From assembly GCA_018436855.1 (NCBI GenBank), contig JAHDKO010000058.1, positions 1 to 64,000 on the forward strand: DNA of 64,000 bases. The letters run 5' to 3'. Numbering within the stretch: the stretch's first letter is position 1; each line of letters opens with the position of its first letter. A program made the translations under genes and the position numbers. This DNA is from Deltaproteobacteria bacterium (lineage in GTDB: Bacteria > Desulfobacterota > Desulfomonilia > UBA1062). Positions 43,253 to 51,519 of this stretch are shown piece after piece. A model generated the notes under the pieces. That model was not told the DNA's origin, did no database searches, and saw nothing but the letters and a program-made list of their open reading frames with translations.

Positions 43253-43519
43253 TCAATCAAACCACTCCGGGAAATTCTGTTTGATATCCCCTGGATGCTT
43301 GAACCTGATCTTCCCGGATAAAAACATGTTTGCGATTGTCCTGGCGATCTGCCTGTCCTGATCCAAGTCGGTCTGGGAACGACCGTGCTCGGGAAGGCGG
43401 ATTTCGTCTTCACCGCCGGTTCGCTCGACCAGCGCTTCCATCAGCTCGAAGAGTGTAGTGGTGATCTCGACCGTATTGCTCCTTGAACTCAGCGTACCAA
43501 AACCACTGTGTATGCTCAT
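43253..43519 (-). CDS. small conserved hypothetical protein
   Basis: An 88-residue acidic soluble protein with an excellent ribosome site (TAGGAGGAG). It reads like a compact helical protein (EITTTLFELMEALVERTGGEDE, then RQIARTIANMFLSGKIRFKHP). I recognise no family. It heads the probable operon with superoxide reductase, the Lon-like protein and the sigma factor, so a role in the same stress response is likely by context only. Confidence 0.6.
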   Translation of the reverse strand: MSIHSGFGTLSSRSNTVEITTTLFELMEALVERTGGEDEIRLPEHGRSQTDLDQDRQIARTIANMFLSGKIRFKHPGDIKQNFPEWFD

Positions 43520-44021
43520 TCGTAACTCCTCCTACGTAGTGTCCCCGGTGATCCGGTCATCTGTCGGCTGTAACCCTGATGACTTCTCAACTGCCATCCC
43601 TTCTATTCAATTCGTGTGCCGATGTTTTTTAAGGCAAATAAATCTAGAAAAAACGATACCATGCATGACGGCCAGGAATTTCCGGGCTCTCCCGATCTCA
43701 GGTATCTTGTCCTGTCATGTAGGATGATTCTTTTCCGATGGGATTTTATCCGGCAGGATTCCGAAATATGAACGTATCTTGAGACGTTAAAAGGATGCAC
43801 CTCATACACGGGTTCTTATCCTTGCGGAATAACACGACTTATGAGAGAGACCCTGAACCGCCACAGCCTGCGGGGAGGCTTCCCTCCCGTCGACGGACCG
43901 TGCTGGGAAGATCAAAATACTCAGGTAATCCAGCGCTTACATGCTAAGAATCCGGGGGTCTCTCCACGGAGAACACCTCCAAGCGCTCTGGGCGATTCCT
44001 GTTGGGTAGAACAGGACGTGG
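43520..44021. other. 502-base region upstream of the superoxide-reductase operon
   Basis: This holds a weak sigma-54-like site at 43606-43621 and, 87 bases further upstream, TTGTCCTGTCA at 43708-43718, related to motifs upstream of galT and the hybrid kinase. An 88-codon plus-strand frame from 43841 has no ribosome site and is not supported. Confidence 0.3.
43606..43621 (-). promoter_or_regulatory. weak sigma-54-like promoter before the superoxide-reductase operon
   Basis: The minus strand reads CGGCAC-ACGAA-TTGAA: a good -24 box with correct spacing but A in place of C/T at the key -12 position. It lies 87 bases before the start at 43519. Confidence 0.35.
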
Positions 44022-44264
44022 CTACATATGACGGGAAATTTCGTGCTTATGGAGAAGGGCGTATAAACGGGACCGTGAAACGCCTGAGATCCTGCAGGCG
44101 CTTGTGACGTTTCCGGAGGTGCACTTCATGAGTTCCGTCAGATAGAAGCGTTCCACCTCGGCCAGATACCGGTTGCGGACAGACCGCAGCTCGGGAAGGC
44201 CGGGAGAAGACGACCTGTTCACCTTGGAGATGATATGGGTGAAAGTGGGCTTCTGAATATCCAT
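44022..44264 (-). CDS. stand-alone Fis-type HTH protein
   Basis: An 80-residue protein whose last ~45 residues (VERFYLTELMKCTSGNVTSA, then CRISGVSRSRLYALLHKHEI) are a Fis-type DNA-binding domain. They closely match the end of the NtrC-family regulator encoded ~600 bases away (EQYLKELMRQTKADIRSACR, then VSGLSRSRLYALLKQYEI). There is no receiver or AAA domain. A sigma-54-like promoter lies directly upstream, but no ribosome site is seen. The predicted transcript begins about at the ATG, so the real start is uncertain. It could be a competitor or helper at the regulator's DNA sites, or the relic of a second regulator. Confidence 0.55.
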   Translation of the reverse strand: MDIQKPTFTHIISKVNRSSSPGLPELRSVRNRYLAEVERFYLTELMKCTSGNVTSACRISGVSRSRLYALLHKHEISRHM

Positions 44265-44276
44265 GATGCCGTACAT

Positions 44277-44292
44277 AACAAACTATATGCCA
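44277..44292 (-). promoter_or_regulatory. sigma-54-like promoter before the Fis-type HTH gene
   Basis: The minus strand reads TGGCAT-ATAGT-TTGTT with exact -24/-12 spacing. The start of transcription would fall within a few bases of the first ATG of the Fis-type protein. Confidence 0.45.
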
Positions 44293-44452
44293 AATCGTCC
44301 GGCTCCCCGCAGGCCGTTGCGGGAGAAAAGTTTCTTCCGGCGGCGAGACAAGGAGGAAGGCCCTTGACGGCGGTCCCGGGATGTCGCTTCCCTCTGCCGG
44401 GTACACCCGGCGATGATCGCTGACTGTCCCGGGTAAGTCTGTCGCACAGGAC

Positions 44453-44541
44453 ACATGGCCCGGGTGCGCGGGGCGGAAGGGCTCCTGGAGTGGCGGTTGC
44501 CTCTGGCGGAAGGACATGGCCCGGGTGCGCGGGGCGGAAGG
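44453..44541. repeat. 28-base direct repeat, two copies
   Basis: The same 28 bases (beginning ACATGGCCCGGG and ending GGGCGGAAGG) occur at 44453-44480 and 44514-44541, a 61-base period. Two copies only, so this is not a CRISPR array. It lies between the Fis-type HTH gene and the regulator gene. Confidence 0.7.
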
Positions 44542-44658
44542 TGTGTCGTGTGACCGTCTCATGCTTGGGATCCAGGCAGGCTTTTTAAAAGGGCTTTTCA
44601 TCCGTACCTGAAGATGCGCTTCGGGACCTGAGCGAAAAAAAGAGAAAAGGAGGATATA

Positions 44659-46062
44659 TCAGGATATCTCGTATTGCTTGAGCAACGCATAGAGACGGGA
44701 CCGGGAGAGCCCCGATACCCTGCAGGCCGAGCGGATGTCGGCCTTTGTCTGGCGCATGAGCTCCTTGAGGTACTGCTCTTCGATCTCGCTGACCGCCTCT
44801 TCCCGAACGTCCTTGAGGCTGGGGAGGGTGTTGTCTCCGAAGGCCTGAAGACCGCCCGGCTGCACCTGCTTTCTGGCGGCGGCGATGCGCTTGACCTGAA
44901 CGTGTATGTGATAGGGAAGATGCTTGGGAACAAGGATGGGGCTGTCGTGGGCCACGGCCAGCGCGCTTTCCAGGGCGTGAATCAACTCGCGGACGTTTCC
45001 GGGCCAGGAATACTGCATCAGGATATCCCGGAACCCGGCGCTCACGCGTTTGGGTTTGATCCCGTACTTCTTGCTGTGCCGCTTGAGGTAATGATTCGTC
45101 AGGTCCTGGATATCTTCGGGGCGTTCCCTTAACGGGGGCAGGTCGATGGTGATGGATCTGAGCCTGAACAGCAGATCCTTTCGAAATGTTTTTTTCGTGG
45201 CCAGGTCGTCCAGATCCCGGTTCGTGGCACAGATCACCCGGAAATCACTCTCCACCTCGCTCGATTTTCCGATGGGCCGGAAGCGTCCTTCCTGCAGGAC
45301 GCGGAGAAACTTTTTCTGAATGGAAAGCGGAAGCTCTCCCACCTCATCCAGGAAAAGCGTTCCCTTGTTGGCCTGATATATCAGGCCGGGCTGGGCCTTG
45401 TCGGCCCCGGTATACGAGCCCTTCTCGTGGCCGAAGAGGATGCTTTCCACGAGGTTCGGGGGGAGGGCGGCACAATCCACCACCACGAAGTCGTTGCCCT
45501 TCCGGAGGGAGTGGTTGTGAATGGCGCGCGCGAAGAGCTCCTTGCCGGTCCCGGTTTCACCGCTGATCAGCACGCTGGCATCATTGGCCAGGGTCTTGCT
45601 CAGGAGGGTCAGGCATTTCCTCATGCCGGGGCTGTGGCCCAGGATACCCTCCTTCTCGAAATCCAGGGCTGCCTGGGGAAGGGTGTTGCTCTCGTGATAC
45701 ATGAGCGCATCCTTCAGGAGCTGGGACAGATCCGTCTTGGAAAACGGTTTCTCGATATAGTCCCACGCACCCTTGGACAGGGCTGATTCCACGGATTCGG
45801 GATCACCGTAGGCGGTGATCACGATCACCTCGGGCGAGCCGCTGTTTCTGCAGACCTGGGGGAGAATGTCGATGCCGTTTCCGTCCGGCATGCGCACGTC
45901 GAGAAACACCACATCGTACGGGACAGAGTGAATGGCGTCCAGACCCTCCTCGAGGGTGAACGCCTGGGCGCTGTCGTAACCCAGGCTCCGCGCGACGTTC
46001 GCAATGGAACTGCAGACGAGTTTATCATCGTCAATGATAAGGATTTTTTTGCGGTCGTCCAT
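44659..46062 (-). CDS. NtrC-family sigma-54-dependent response regulator
   Basis: A 467-residue activator. The receiver domain (residues ~5-120) has IIDDD, the phospho-acceptor in VVFLDVRMPDG and the Lys of EKPFSK. The AAA+ domain (~140-370) has GETGTGKELFARAIH (Walker A), GSYTGADKAQ (the sigma-54-contacting GAFTGA loop, with Tyr for Phe and Ser for Ala), GTLFLDEVGELP (Walker B) and the arginine finger region FRKDLLFRL. The C-terminus is a Fis-type HTH. It follows the hybrid kinase gene by 20 bases and is its probable partner. It is the natural candidate activator of the sigma-54 promoters at 26-44 kb. Confidence 0.95.
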   Translation of the reverse strand: MDDRKKILIIDDDKLVCSSIANVARSLGYDSAQAFTLEEGLDAIHSVPYDVVFLDVRMPDGNGIDILPQVCRNSGSPEVIVITAYGDPESVESALSKGAWDYIEKPFSKTDLSQLLKDALMYHESNTLPQAALDFEKEGILGHSPGMRKCLTLLSKTLANDASVLISGETGTGKELFARAIHNHSLRKGNDFVVVDCAALPPNLVESILFGHEKGSYTGADKAQPGLIYQANKGTLFLDEVGELPLSIQKKFLRVLQEGRFRPIGKSSEVESDFRVICATNRDLDDLATKKTFRKDLLFRLRSITIDLPPLRERPEDIQDLTNHYLKRHSKKYGIKPKRVSAGFRDILMQYSWPGNVRELIHALESALAVAHDSPILVPKHLPYHIHVQVKRIAAARKQVQPGGLQAFGDNTLPSLKDVREEAVSEIEEQYLKELMRQTKADIRSACRVSGLSRSRLYALLKQYEIS

Positions 46063-46082
46063 GGAAGTCTCATAAGACGGTT

Positions 46083-48515
46083 TTATGAAAATGTAAAGCC
46101 CCCACGGCCAAGGGCCTGTTCAATAGCTTCGTGCAGAACCTCGGGAGTGAATGGTTTGGAGAGCAGGCGGGAAAAGGTGACCGCTCCGCTGCGGGTTTCC
46201 TCCAGTGCCGTCTCGGAACCGGAGCAGATGATGACGGGAAGGTCTTTGCGGATCTCCCGCATGGCGGCAGCCATTTCACTGCCCCTCATGAGAGGCATGA
46301 GTTCATCGGTGATCACCAGGTCAAAGGCACCGGGCGTCTCCTTGAAGAGCTCCAGGGCCTTGGCGGCGTCATGGGTCGACGACACCCGGAAACCCTGGCG
46401 CACGAGCATCCGGTGAATGCTGCGCAGCTCGAGCACATTGTCGTCCACCAGGAGAACACGTCCCTTCCGCCACCCCGTGGCAGGGGACCCCTCGGAGACC
46501 TTCAGCTCGGGGCCCTGGCGACAGATGGGGAGATACACCTCGAAGGACGTGCCCTTGCCCGGAGTGCTGTGGACGATGATGGATCCGCCTGCATTCTTGA
46601 CCACCGAATGTGCGACACCGAGCCCGAGGCCGGTGCCCGTGCTCGACTTCCTGGTGGTGAAGAGCGGGTCGAATATCTGATCCATGATCTCCGGCGATAT
46701 GCCGCAGCCGGTATCCCTCACCACGAGCTTGGCATACGTTCCGGGAGTGAGATCCGAGACCATGGCCGGTACGGAGTGCCTGACCGGCGTTTCCGCGAGG
46801 GACACGCTCAGCGTGCCCCGGTCGTTCGCCATGGCCTGCACTGCATTGGTGCACAGGTTGGTCAGCAGTTGATAGATCTGGGCTGCATCGGTCCTGACCA
46901 GGACCCCCCTGGCGGATATTCGCTGACGAAGGGTGATTGCCCCGGGCAGGGATCGTCTGATGATGGTCAGCGCCTCCCGCACGATCATATCCAGGACCAC
47001 GGGGCTGAAGACCTGTTTTCTCCGGGAGCCGAACATCCGTATCTGATTCGTGATCTCCCGCCCGATGCGCGACGCCTCGATGATCTGGCCGATGAACTCC
47101 TGCTCGGGGGCGTCCGGGGGGAGCATGTCCGAGACCAGCTCGGCATTGATGATGACCGGCTGAAGGATATTGATGAAGTCATGGGCTATTCCGCCTGCGA
47201 GCATCCCCAGCGCCTCCATTCTCCGTTTTCTCTCCAGGGCCTTCTGCATGGCCTTTTCATCGGTGACGTCCAGCTCGATGACCGCATAGTTGGAGACCTC
47301 CCCGGATTCGTCTTCCAGCGGGGAGATGACCACTTCCAGCTCCCGTTGGCCGCCGCCCGACCGAGACCTGCGGATCGTTCCCCTCCAGGGCCTGTCACGG
47401 ACTTCCTTCAGCGAGAAAGAACCCTCCGATCCGGGGTCCGGGGCGGAGAACATCTCGTACGGCTTGTCCTTCAGGTCGCTGCGGGGAATCCGCAGCGAGC
47501 GTTCTCCGGCCCGGTTGGTGTAGATGATTTTCCCCTGTGAGTCGAGGATGAACACACTCTCGGCGGTGTGCTCGACCGCCGAGACCAGGAGCCGGTTTTC
47601 CTGCTCGGCGCGGCGGTAATCAGTGATGTCGATGGAGACACCTCCGATAAGGCCGGGAGAATTATCCTGAAAGATCGGGAACTTCTGGGTAAAGAAAGAT
47701 GCCCGGACATCGTTGAACCGGATGTCTTCTATCTTCTGCAGTTCCTTCCCGGAGGCCAGGACCTTCCGGTCGTCCGCCATGAGGGCGCCGGATATCTCTC
47801 CGGGCCAGATATCCCGGTCGGTTCTGCCGATGCAGGCATCGATCCTGATCCCGTAGACATCCTCCAGATACCGGTTGAGGTAGAGGAACCTGCCCTGCTC
47901 GTCCTTGAGATAGACCATGCCCGGAAAATGCTCCATGAAGAGCGTGAACTGCTGCTCGCTGAGCCGCAGATCGTCTTCCAGGCGCTTGCGCTCATCGATC
48001 TCCTGCCTCAGGCGCCGGTTTGTCCTCATGAGTTGAGCCGTGCGCCTGCGGACCTCTTGTTCCAGGACCTGCCGGGTATCCCTGCCGTCGTGCTCCGCCA
48101 CGTGACGGAACCGGCGGTTCTCATACCGCTCCATGATCTCTCCGACAATCAGGGGGAGCAGCTCCTGATACGCCTGGGGCGGATCCTTGAGCAGATAGTC
48201 ATATACTCCCTGCCTCAGCGCCTCGGCCGCTTGACTGAGGGTCTGCCGGTCGCAGGTCACGAGAAAGGGCGGCGGATCGTCCAGGTCTTTGACCTGTGCG
48301 AACAGATCGAGCCCGGAGGCCCCGGGCAGGTCCAGAGACACCGCAACGAGGTCGAACCGGTTCTGAGGGTCTCTCAGCAGGGATACGGCCTCGGCTGTGC
48401 CGCCGCTCTCCACGACCGTGCAGTCCATGCCCCCGGCCTCAAGGGCCATGCCGAACGCTTTGCGGCTCACCACGTCGGCTTCCACCAGCAGGATGCGGAT
48501 TTTCCCGTTGTGCAT
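46083..48515 (-). CDS. hybrid histidine kinase (pseudo-REC, PAS, PAS, HisKA, HATPase, REC)
   Basis: An 810-residue cytoplasmic sensor. Residues ~5-125 are a receiver-like domain in which the phospho-acceptor position is Ser (FDLVAVSLDLPGASG). A coiled coil (~140-200) and two PAS domains (FTLFMEHFPGMVYLKDEQGRF near 205, AVEHTAESVFILDSQGKI near 330) follow. The HisKA block MLAGGIAHDFINILQPVI is near residue 475 and the ATPase motifs DTGCGI and TGTGLGLGVAHSVV near residue 650. A C-terminal receiver has an intact Asp (DLVITDELMP). No membrane segment is present, so it senses an internal signal. Start at MHNGK because GGAGG is 7 bases away. Partner of the downstream regulator. Confidence 0.92.
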   Translation of the reverse strand: MHNGKIRILLVEADVVSRKAFGMALEAGGMDCTVVESGGTAEAVSLLRDPQNRFDLVAVSLDLPGASGLDLFAQVKDLDDPPPFLVTCDRQTLSQAAEALRQGVYDYLLKDPPQAYQELLPLIVGEIMERYENRRFRHVAEHDGRDTRQVLEQEVRRRTAQLMRTNRRLRQEIDERKRLEDDLRLSEQQFTLFMEHFPGMVYLKDEQGRFLYLNRYLEDVYGIRIDACIGRTDRDIWPGEISGALMADDRKVLASGKELQKIEDIRFNDVRASFFTQKFPIFQDNSPGLIGGVSIDITDYRRAEQENRLLVSAVEHTAESVFILDSQGKIIYTNRAGERSLRIPRSDLKDKPYEMFSAPDPGSEGSFSLKEVRDRPWRGTIRRSRSGGGQRELEVVISPLEDESGEVSNYAVIELDVTDEKAMQKALERKRRMEALGMLAGGIAHDFINILQPVIINAELVSDMLPPDAPEQEFIGQIIEASRIGREITNQIRMFGSRRKQVFSPVVLDMIVREALTIIRRSLPGAITLRQRISARGVLVRTDAAQIYQLLTNLCTNAVQAMANDRGTLSVSLAETPVRHSVPAMVSDLTPGTYAKLVVRDTGCGISPEIMDQIFDPLFTTRKSSTGTGLGLGVAHSVVKNAGGSIIVHSTPGKGTSFEVYLPICRQGPELKVSEGSPATGWRKGRVLLVDDNVLELRSIHRMLVRQGFRVSSTHDAAKALELFKETPGAFDLVITDELMPLMRGSEMAAAMREIRKDLPVIICSGSETALEETRSGAVTFSRLLSKPFTPEVLHEAIEQALGRGGFTFS

Positions 48516-48938
48516 GATCATTCCTCCGGCCGCTCGCCGGCTGCGACAAAGGTTTCCGGGCAAAGAGGAGATGCATTGTTTTCAGGACACCCGGAAACGG
48601 GTGCATGCCGCGAAAATGAAGAAGACCTGTCGGACTCACGTATCATTCTCTGAATCATCATCTTTGTCCTGGTGACAAAATAAACACGGTCCGGCCTTCC
48701 GTCAAGGGAGTCGATGCAGATCCGGGCTCGGCCAGGGGGGATTACCACCTATAAAAATTACATTGTATATCGTTTCATTAGCATGAACAGGCAGGGACGG
48801 CAACGATAAAATGAAAACATGTCTCTATAACCCGGTGCTTCTCCATATGTTGGACTCAGGCGGAGTTAAAGGCCCTGAGAACCGGGATCATCGAAAAAAA
48901 GGGGGAACATGACGTCTCCTGACGCGGACGCCTGATCC
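48516..48938. other. 423-base region upstream of the hybrid kinase
   Basis: This is the promoter region for the kinase-regulator pair and lies downstream of amrS. It includes the palindrome at 48663-48679 and an AT-rich block at 48750-48785. No gene or RNA is supportable. Confidence 0.3.
48663..48679. promoter_or_regulatory. 17-base palindrome upstream of the kinase-regulator operon
   Basis: TTTGTC-CTGGT-GACAAA has perfect 6-base arms about 150 bases before the kinase start. Its half TTGTCCTG recurs upstream of the superoxide-reductase operon and, inverted, upstream of galT. It could be an autoregulatory site for the NtrC-type protein. Confidence 0.4.
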
Positions 48939-49982
48939 TCATGGATCGGTGAAGGCCCGTGCATCCTGCGGAAACACCCCGCCGATTTGCTGCCCGCAGA
49001 ATGCGCACCTGCCCCGGTCGACATGGATCTCCGGAGCCGTCCCTCCATCCCTTCTTCCCACCACGATTCTGAAGCACCGGGGGCAGACGATATCACCCGA
49101 TTCCCCGGGAACATTCCCCAGATAGACATGGTGAAGGCCCTCGGAAACCCCGATCCGGCAGGCCTCTCTGAGTTTTTCCGCTGGGGTCGCTCCGGTCCGG
49201 TCGGCGTGGTAGGCGGGGAAGAATCTGCTGATGTGCCAGGGGATGCCGGGATCGATAGCGGCAATGAAGCGGGCGATGTCCCTGATTTCTTCCGGGCTGT
49301 CATTGAGCCCTGGCACCACCAGGGTGGTCAGCTCCATCCAGATATTGCCTTTCCCGATCCGCTCGATGGTGTCGAGAACAGGCTTCAGCCTGGCCTTGCA
49401 GGTGGTGCGGTAAAACTCGTCGCGGAACGACTTGAGGTCGATGTTGCACGCATCCAGCCAGGGGTGGATCGCGGTCAGAGCCTCCTCCGTCATGTAGCCG
49501 TTGGACACGAAGATATTGAGCAGGCCCCGGTCATGGGCCAGCCGGGCGGTGTCGTAGGCATACTCGAAGAATATGGTGGGTTCGGTATAAGTGTAGGAGA
49601 TGCTTCTGCATCCCCGGTCCAGGGCATTATCCACGATCTCTTCTGGGCTGAGCCGGGTTCCCCCGACGGTTTCCTCTCCCTCCGGGGGGGCCTGAGAAAT
49701 TGTCCAGTTCTGGCAGAACCCGCACCGGAAATTGCAGCCCACGGTGGCGACGGAGAAGGTAGTGGTGCCCGGGAGAAAATGGTACAGGGGCTTTTTCTCC
49801 ACGGGATCGGCATTGGCGGCCACCACCTCGCCGTACGCGTGGGTATAGAGCGTGCCTTTACGGTTTTGCCGGACACCGCAGAAGCCGAACCTGCCGTCGC
49901 TGATCCGGCACCGGTGGCTGCAGAGACGGCAGCGCACCCTGCCGCCTTCCTGCCTCTCGTAGAGCATTGCCTCGCGAATCAT
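48939..49982 (-). CDS. amrS: AmmeMemoRadiSam-system radical SAM enzyme (AmrS-like)
   Basis: A 347-residue radical SAM protein. Its N-terminal CRLCSHRCRISDGRFGFC segment (residues ~20-37) is a conserved Cys cluster of the AmrS/PflA-like group. The SAM cluster motif is GCNFRCGFCQNW (CxxxCxxC) near residue 84. YTYTEPTIFFEY follows, and the C-terminus has a CPRC / CAFC zinc-like pair. Family members are linked to AMMECR1 and Memo proteins; neither partner is nearby. Start at ATG with GGAG 5 bases upstream; a GTG two codons earlier is the alternative. Confidence 0.88.
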   Translation of the reverse strand: MIREAMLYERQEGGRVRCRLCSHRCRISDGRFGFCGVRQNRKGTLYTHAYGEVVAANADPVEKKPLYHFLPGTTTFSVATVGCNFRCGFCQNWTISQAPPEGEETVGGTRLSPEEIVDNALDRGCRSISYTYTEPTIFFEYAYDTARLAHDRGLLNIFVSNGYMTEEALTAIHPWLDACNIDLKSFRDEFYRTTCKARLKPVLDTIERIGKGNIWMELTTLVVPGLNDSPEEIRDIARFIAAIDPGIPWHISRFFPAYHADRTGATPAEKLREACRIGVSEGLHHVYLGNVPGESGDIVCPRCFRIVVGRRDGGTAPEIHVDRGRCAFCGQQIGGVFPQDARAFTDP

Positions 49983-50448
49983 GAGCACTCCATGTTTTTG
50001 AATCCTCCTTCTGAGCCCTTTAAGAATCGTAATGAAAAGGAGGATTCACATTCCCGCCCCTTGCGGCTTCATCCGAGTCCAGGGCTTGACCTGAAAGGTC
50101 CATGCCATTGATATCCATTCCCGCCCTTCTTTTCATTATAAAGATAAAGGCATCGGATCGGTTATCACGATCGGTCGCGTTACGGGGGCAAAGGGGATCG
50201 GGAAAAGAAACCGTGAAAGAAAGCCTTGTAACCGGCATTATCAGAGAGGGAAAAGACTTGATCGGGAAGGAAAAAAATCGGACAATACATCTTTGAAGCG
50301 GAACCGGTCGGACACCGCCGGTCGAGCCCGTAAGCCGTGCCGGGGAAAAGGGTGCGCAGGTGAAAGGCAAGGACACGACAGCCGCCGAAACGCCAGCGGA
50401 TATCCGGCCCCCTCAATCGAAACCGATATGGTACCGGGAGGCATCACG
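49983..50448. other. 466-base divergent intergenic region
   Basis: This lies between amrS (minus) and a thioesterase gene (plus). The stretch around 50120-50160 (TTCATTATAAAGATAAAG) is AT-rich and may be a promoter for either direction. No gene is supported. Confidence 0.25.
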
Positions 50449-50928
50449 ATGGGAGAACACGACACGCAGGAACACAAGGACGGGTACACCGGGCCGCACC
50501 GGTTCGCCATGGATGGATGGATCAGCGCCGCCCCGTTCGAACGCCATCTGCACATAGAGATCGTCTCCGCCCGGGACGGGAAGGCCACGCTCAAGATGCC
50601 CTTTCTCCTCGATCTGGCGCAGGGTGCGGGCATCATGCACGGGGGCGCGGTGCTCAGTCTGGCGGATACCGCGGTGGTGATGGCGATCAAGAGCCTCCTG
50701 CCGCCCGGGACCCACTTCGGGACCACATCGGTGGAGGCGGAGTTTCTCTATCCGGTCAAGCAGGGGGTCGTCACGGCAGAGGCCCAGGTCGTGGACCGCG
50801 AGGACCGGACCATCCGGGGCCGGGCAACCGTGTTCAACGAAGAGGGCAGGCCGGTGCTGGAATTCCGGTCCACCTTCAGGATAGCCAGGGACAGTGCGAT
50901 CCGGGATGTCTCTTTCACCGAACCGTGA
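50449..50928 (+). CDS. PaaI-type hotdog thioesterase
   Basis: A 159-residue protein with the PaaI pattern: PFERHLHIEIVSARDGKATLKMPF near residue 27, then GIMHGGAVLSLADTAVVMAI near residue 62 (the HGG and Asp of the active site), and TTSVEAEFLYPVKQG near residue 90. It should hydrolyse phenylacyl- or other short acyl-CoA esters. Ribosome site CGGGAGG. Its 3' end overlaps the convergent tsaC stop by 14 bases. Substrate unknown. Confidence 0.85.
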   Translation: MGEHDTQEHKDGYTGPHRFAMDGWISAAPFERHLHIEIVSARDGKATLKMPFLLDLAQGAGIMHGGAVLSLADTAVVMAIKSLLPPGTHFGTTSVEAEFLYPVKQGVVTAEAQVVDREDRTIRGRATVFNEEGRPVLEFRSTFRIARDSAIRDVSFTEP

Positions 50929-51517
50929 GAGATTCGATGATGGTCTTGAACGGGACCGCGCCTTCTCTGAGACACCGTGGGGGCCAGGAGGTGAGGTCGA
51001 TGAGGGTGGAGGGATTGCCGCCCGCGGTCCTTCCCCCGTCCAGAATCGCATCGATGTCGGGGCTCCACGCGGTGATTTCCCCAGGCGTGCTTGCAGGAGC
51101 CTTACCCGAGAGATTCGCCGAGGTGGAGGTGAGGGGGCCTGCAATCTGCGTGAGTTCACGCGCCAGGGGGTGAGGGGATACCCTCACGGCGACCTTGCCC
51201 TGCGGCGACAGCATGGGATGGACGTGCTGGCGTGCAGCGAGCACGGCGCTTAAAGGGCCGGGCCAGAATCTCTTCAGCAGGGCCTCCTGCCGGCCGTCCA
51301 TGACGGCGATGGAACGGGCGCCCTGGATGCCGTCCGTCAGGACGATCATGCCCTTGGCCGCGTCTCTGCCCTTGATCCGGATGATCCGCTCAATCCCTTC
51401 AGTGTCGCTGATCCGTGTTCCCAGGCCGTAGAAGGTCTCGGTAGGGTAGGCGATGACCGCACCCGGCGTATGGATGAGAATGGATGCGGCCTCGGATGCA
51501 TCCGCTACCAGGCGCAT
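50915..51517 (-). CDS. tsaC: L-threonylcarbamoyladenylate synthase
   Basis: A 200-residue YrdC/Sua5-domain enzyme making threonylcarbamoyl-AMP for the t6A37 modification of tRNAs that read ANN codons. AYPTETFYGLGTRISD near residue 23 is the N-terminal signature and RIKGRDAAKGMIVL near residue 47 the KxR nucleotide pocket. FWPGPLSAVL near residue 84, and TSTSANLSGKAP near residue 130, complete it. There is no C-terminal Sua5 domain, so the short class. It follows purE with 2 bases between, at the end of the purine operon. Confidence 0.93.
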   Translation of the reverse strand: MRLVADASEAASILIHTPGAVIAYPTETFYGLGTRISDTEGIERIIRIKGRDAAKGMIVLTDGIQGARSIAVMDGRQEALLKRFWPGPLSAVLAARQHVHPMLSPQGKVAVRVSPHPLARELTQIAGPLTSTSANLSGKAPASTPGEITAWSPDIDAILDGGRTAGGNPSTLIDLTSWPPRCLREGAVPFKTIIESLTVR

Positions 51518-51519
51518 GG

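Noticed and set aside
44453-44541. CRISPR-like repeat
   Set aside because: Only two 28-base copies with one 33-base spacer and no cas genes; better described as a local duplication.
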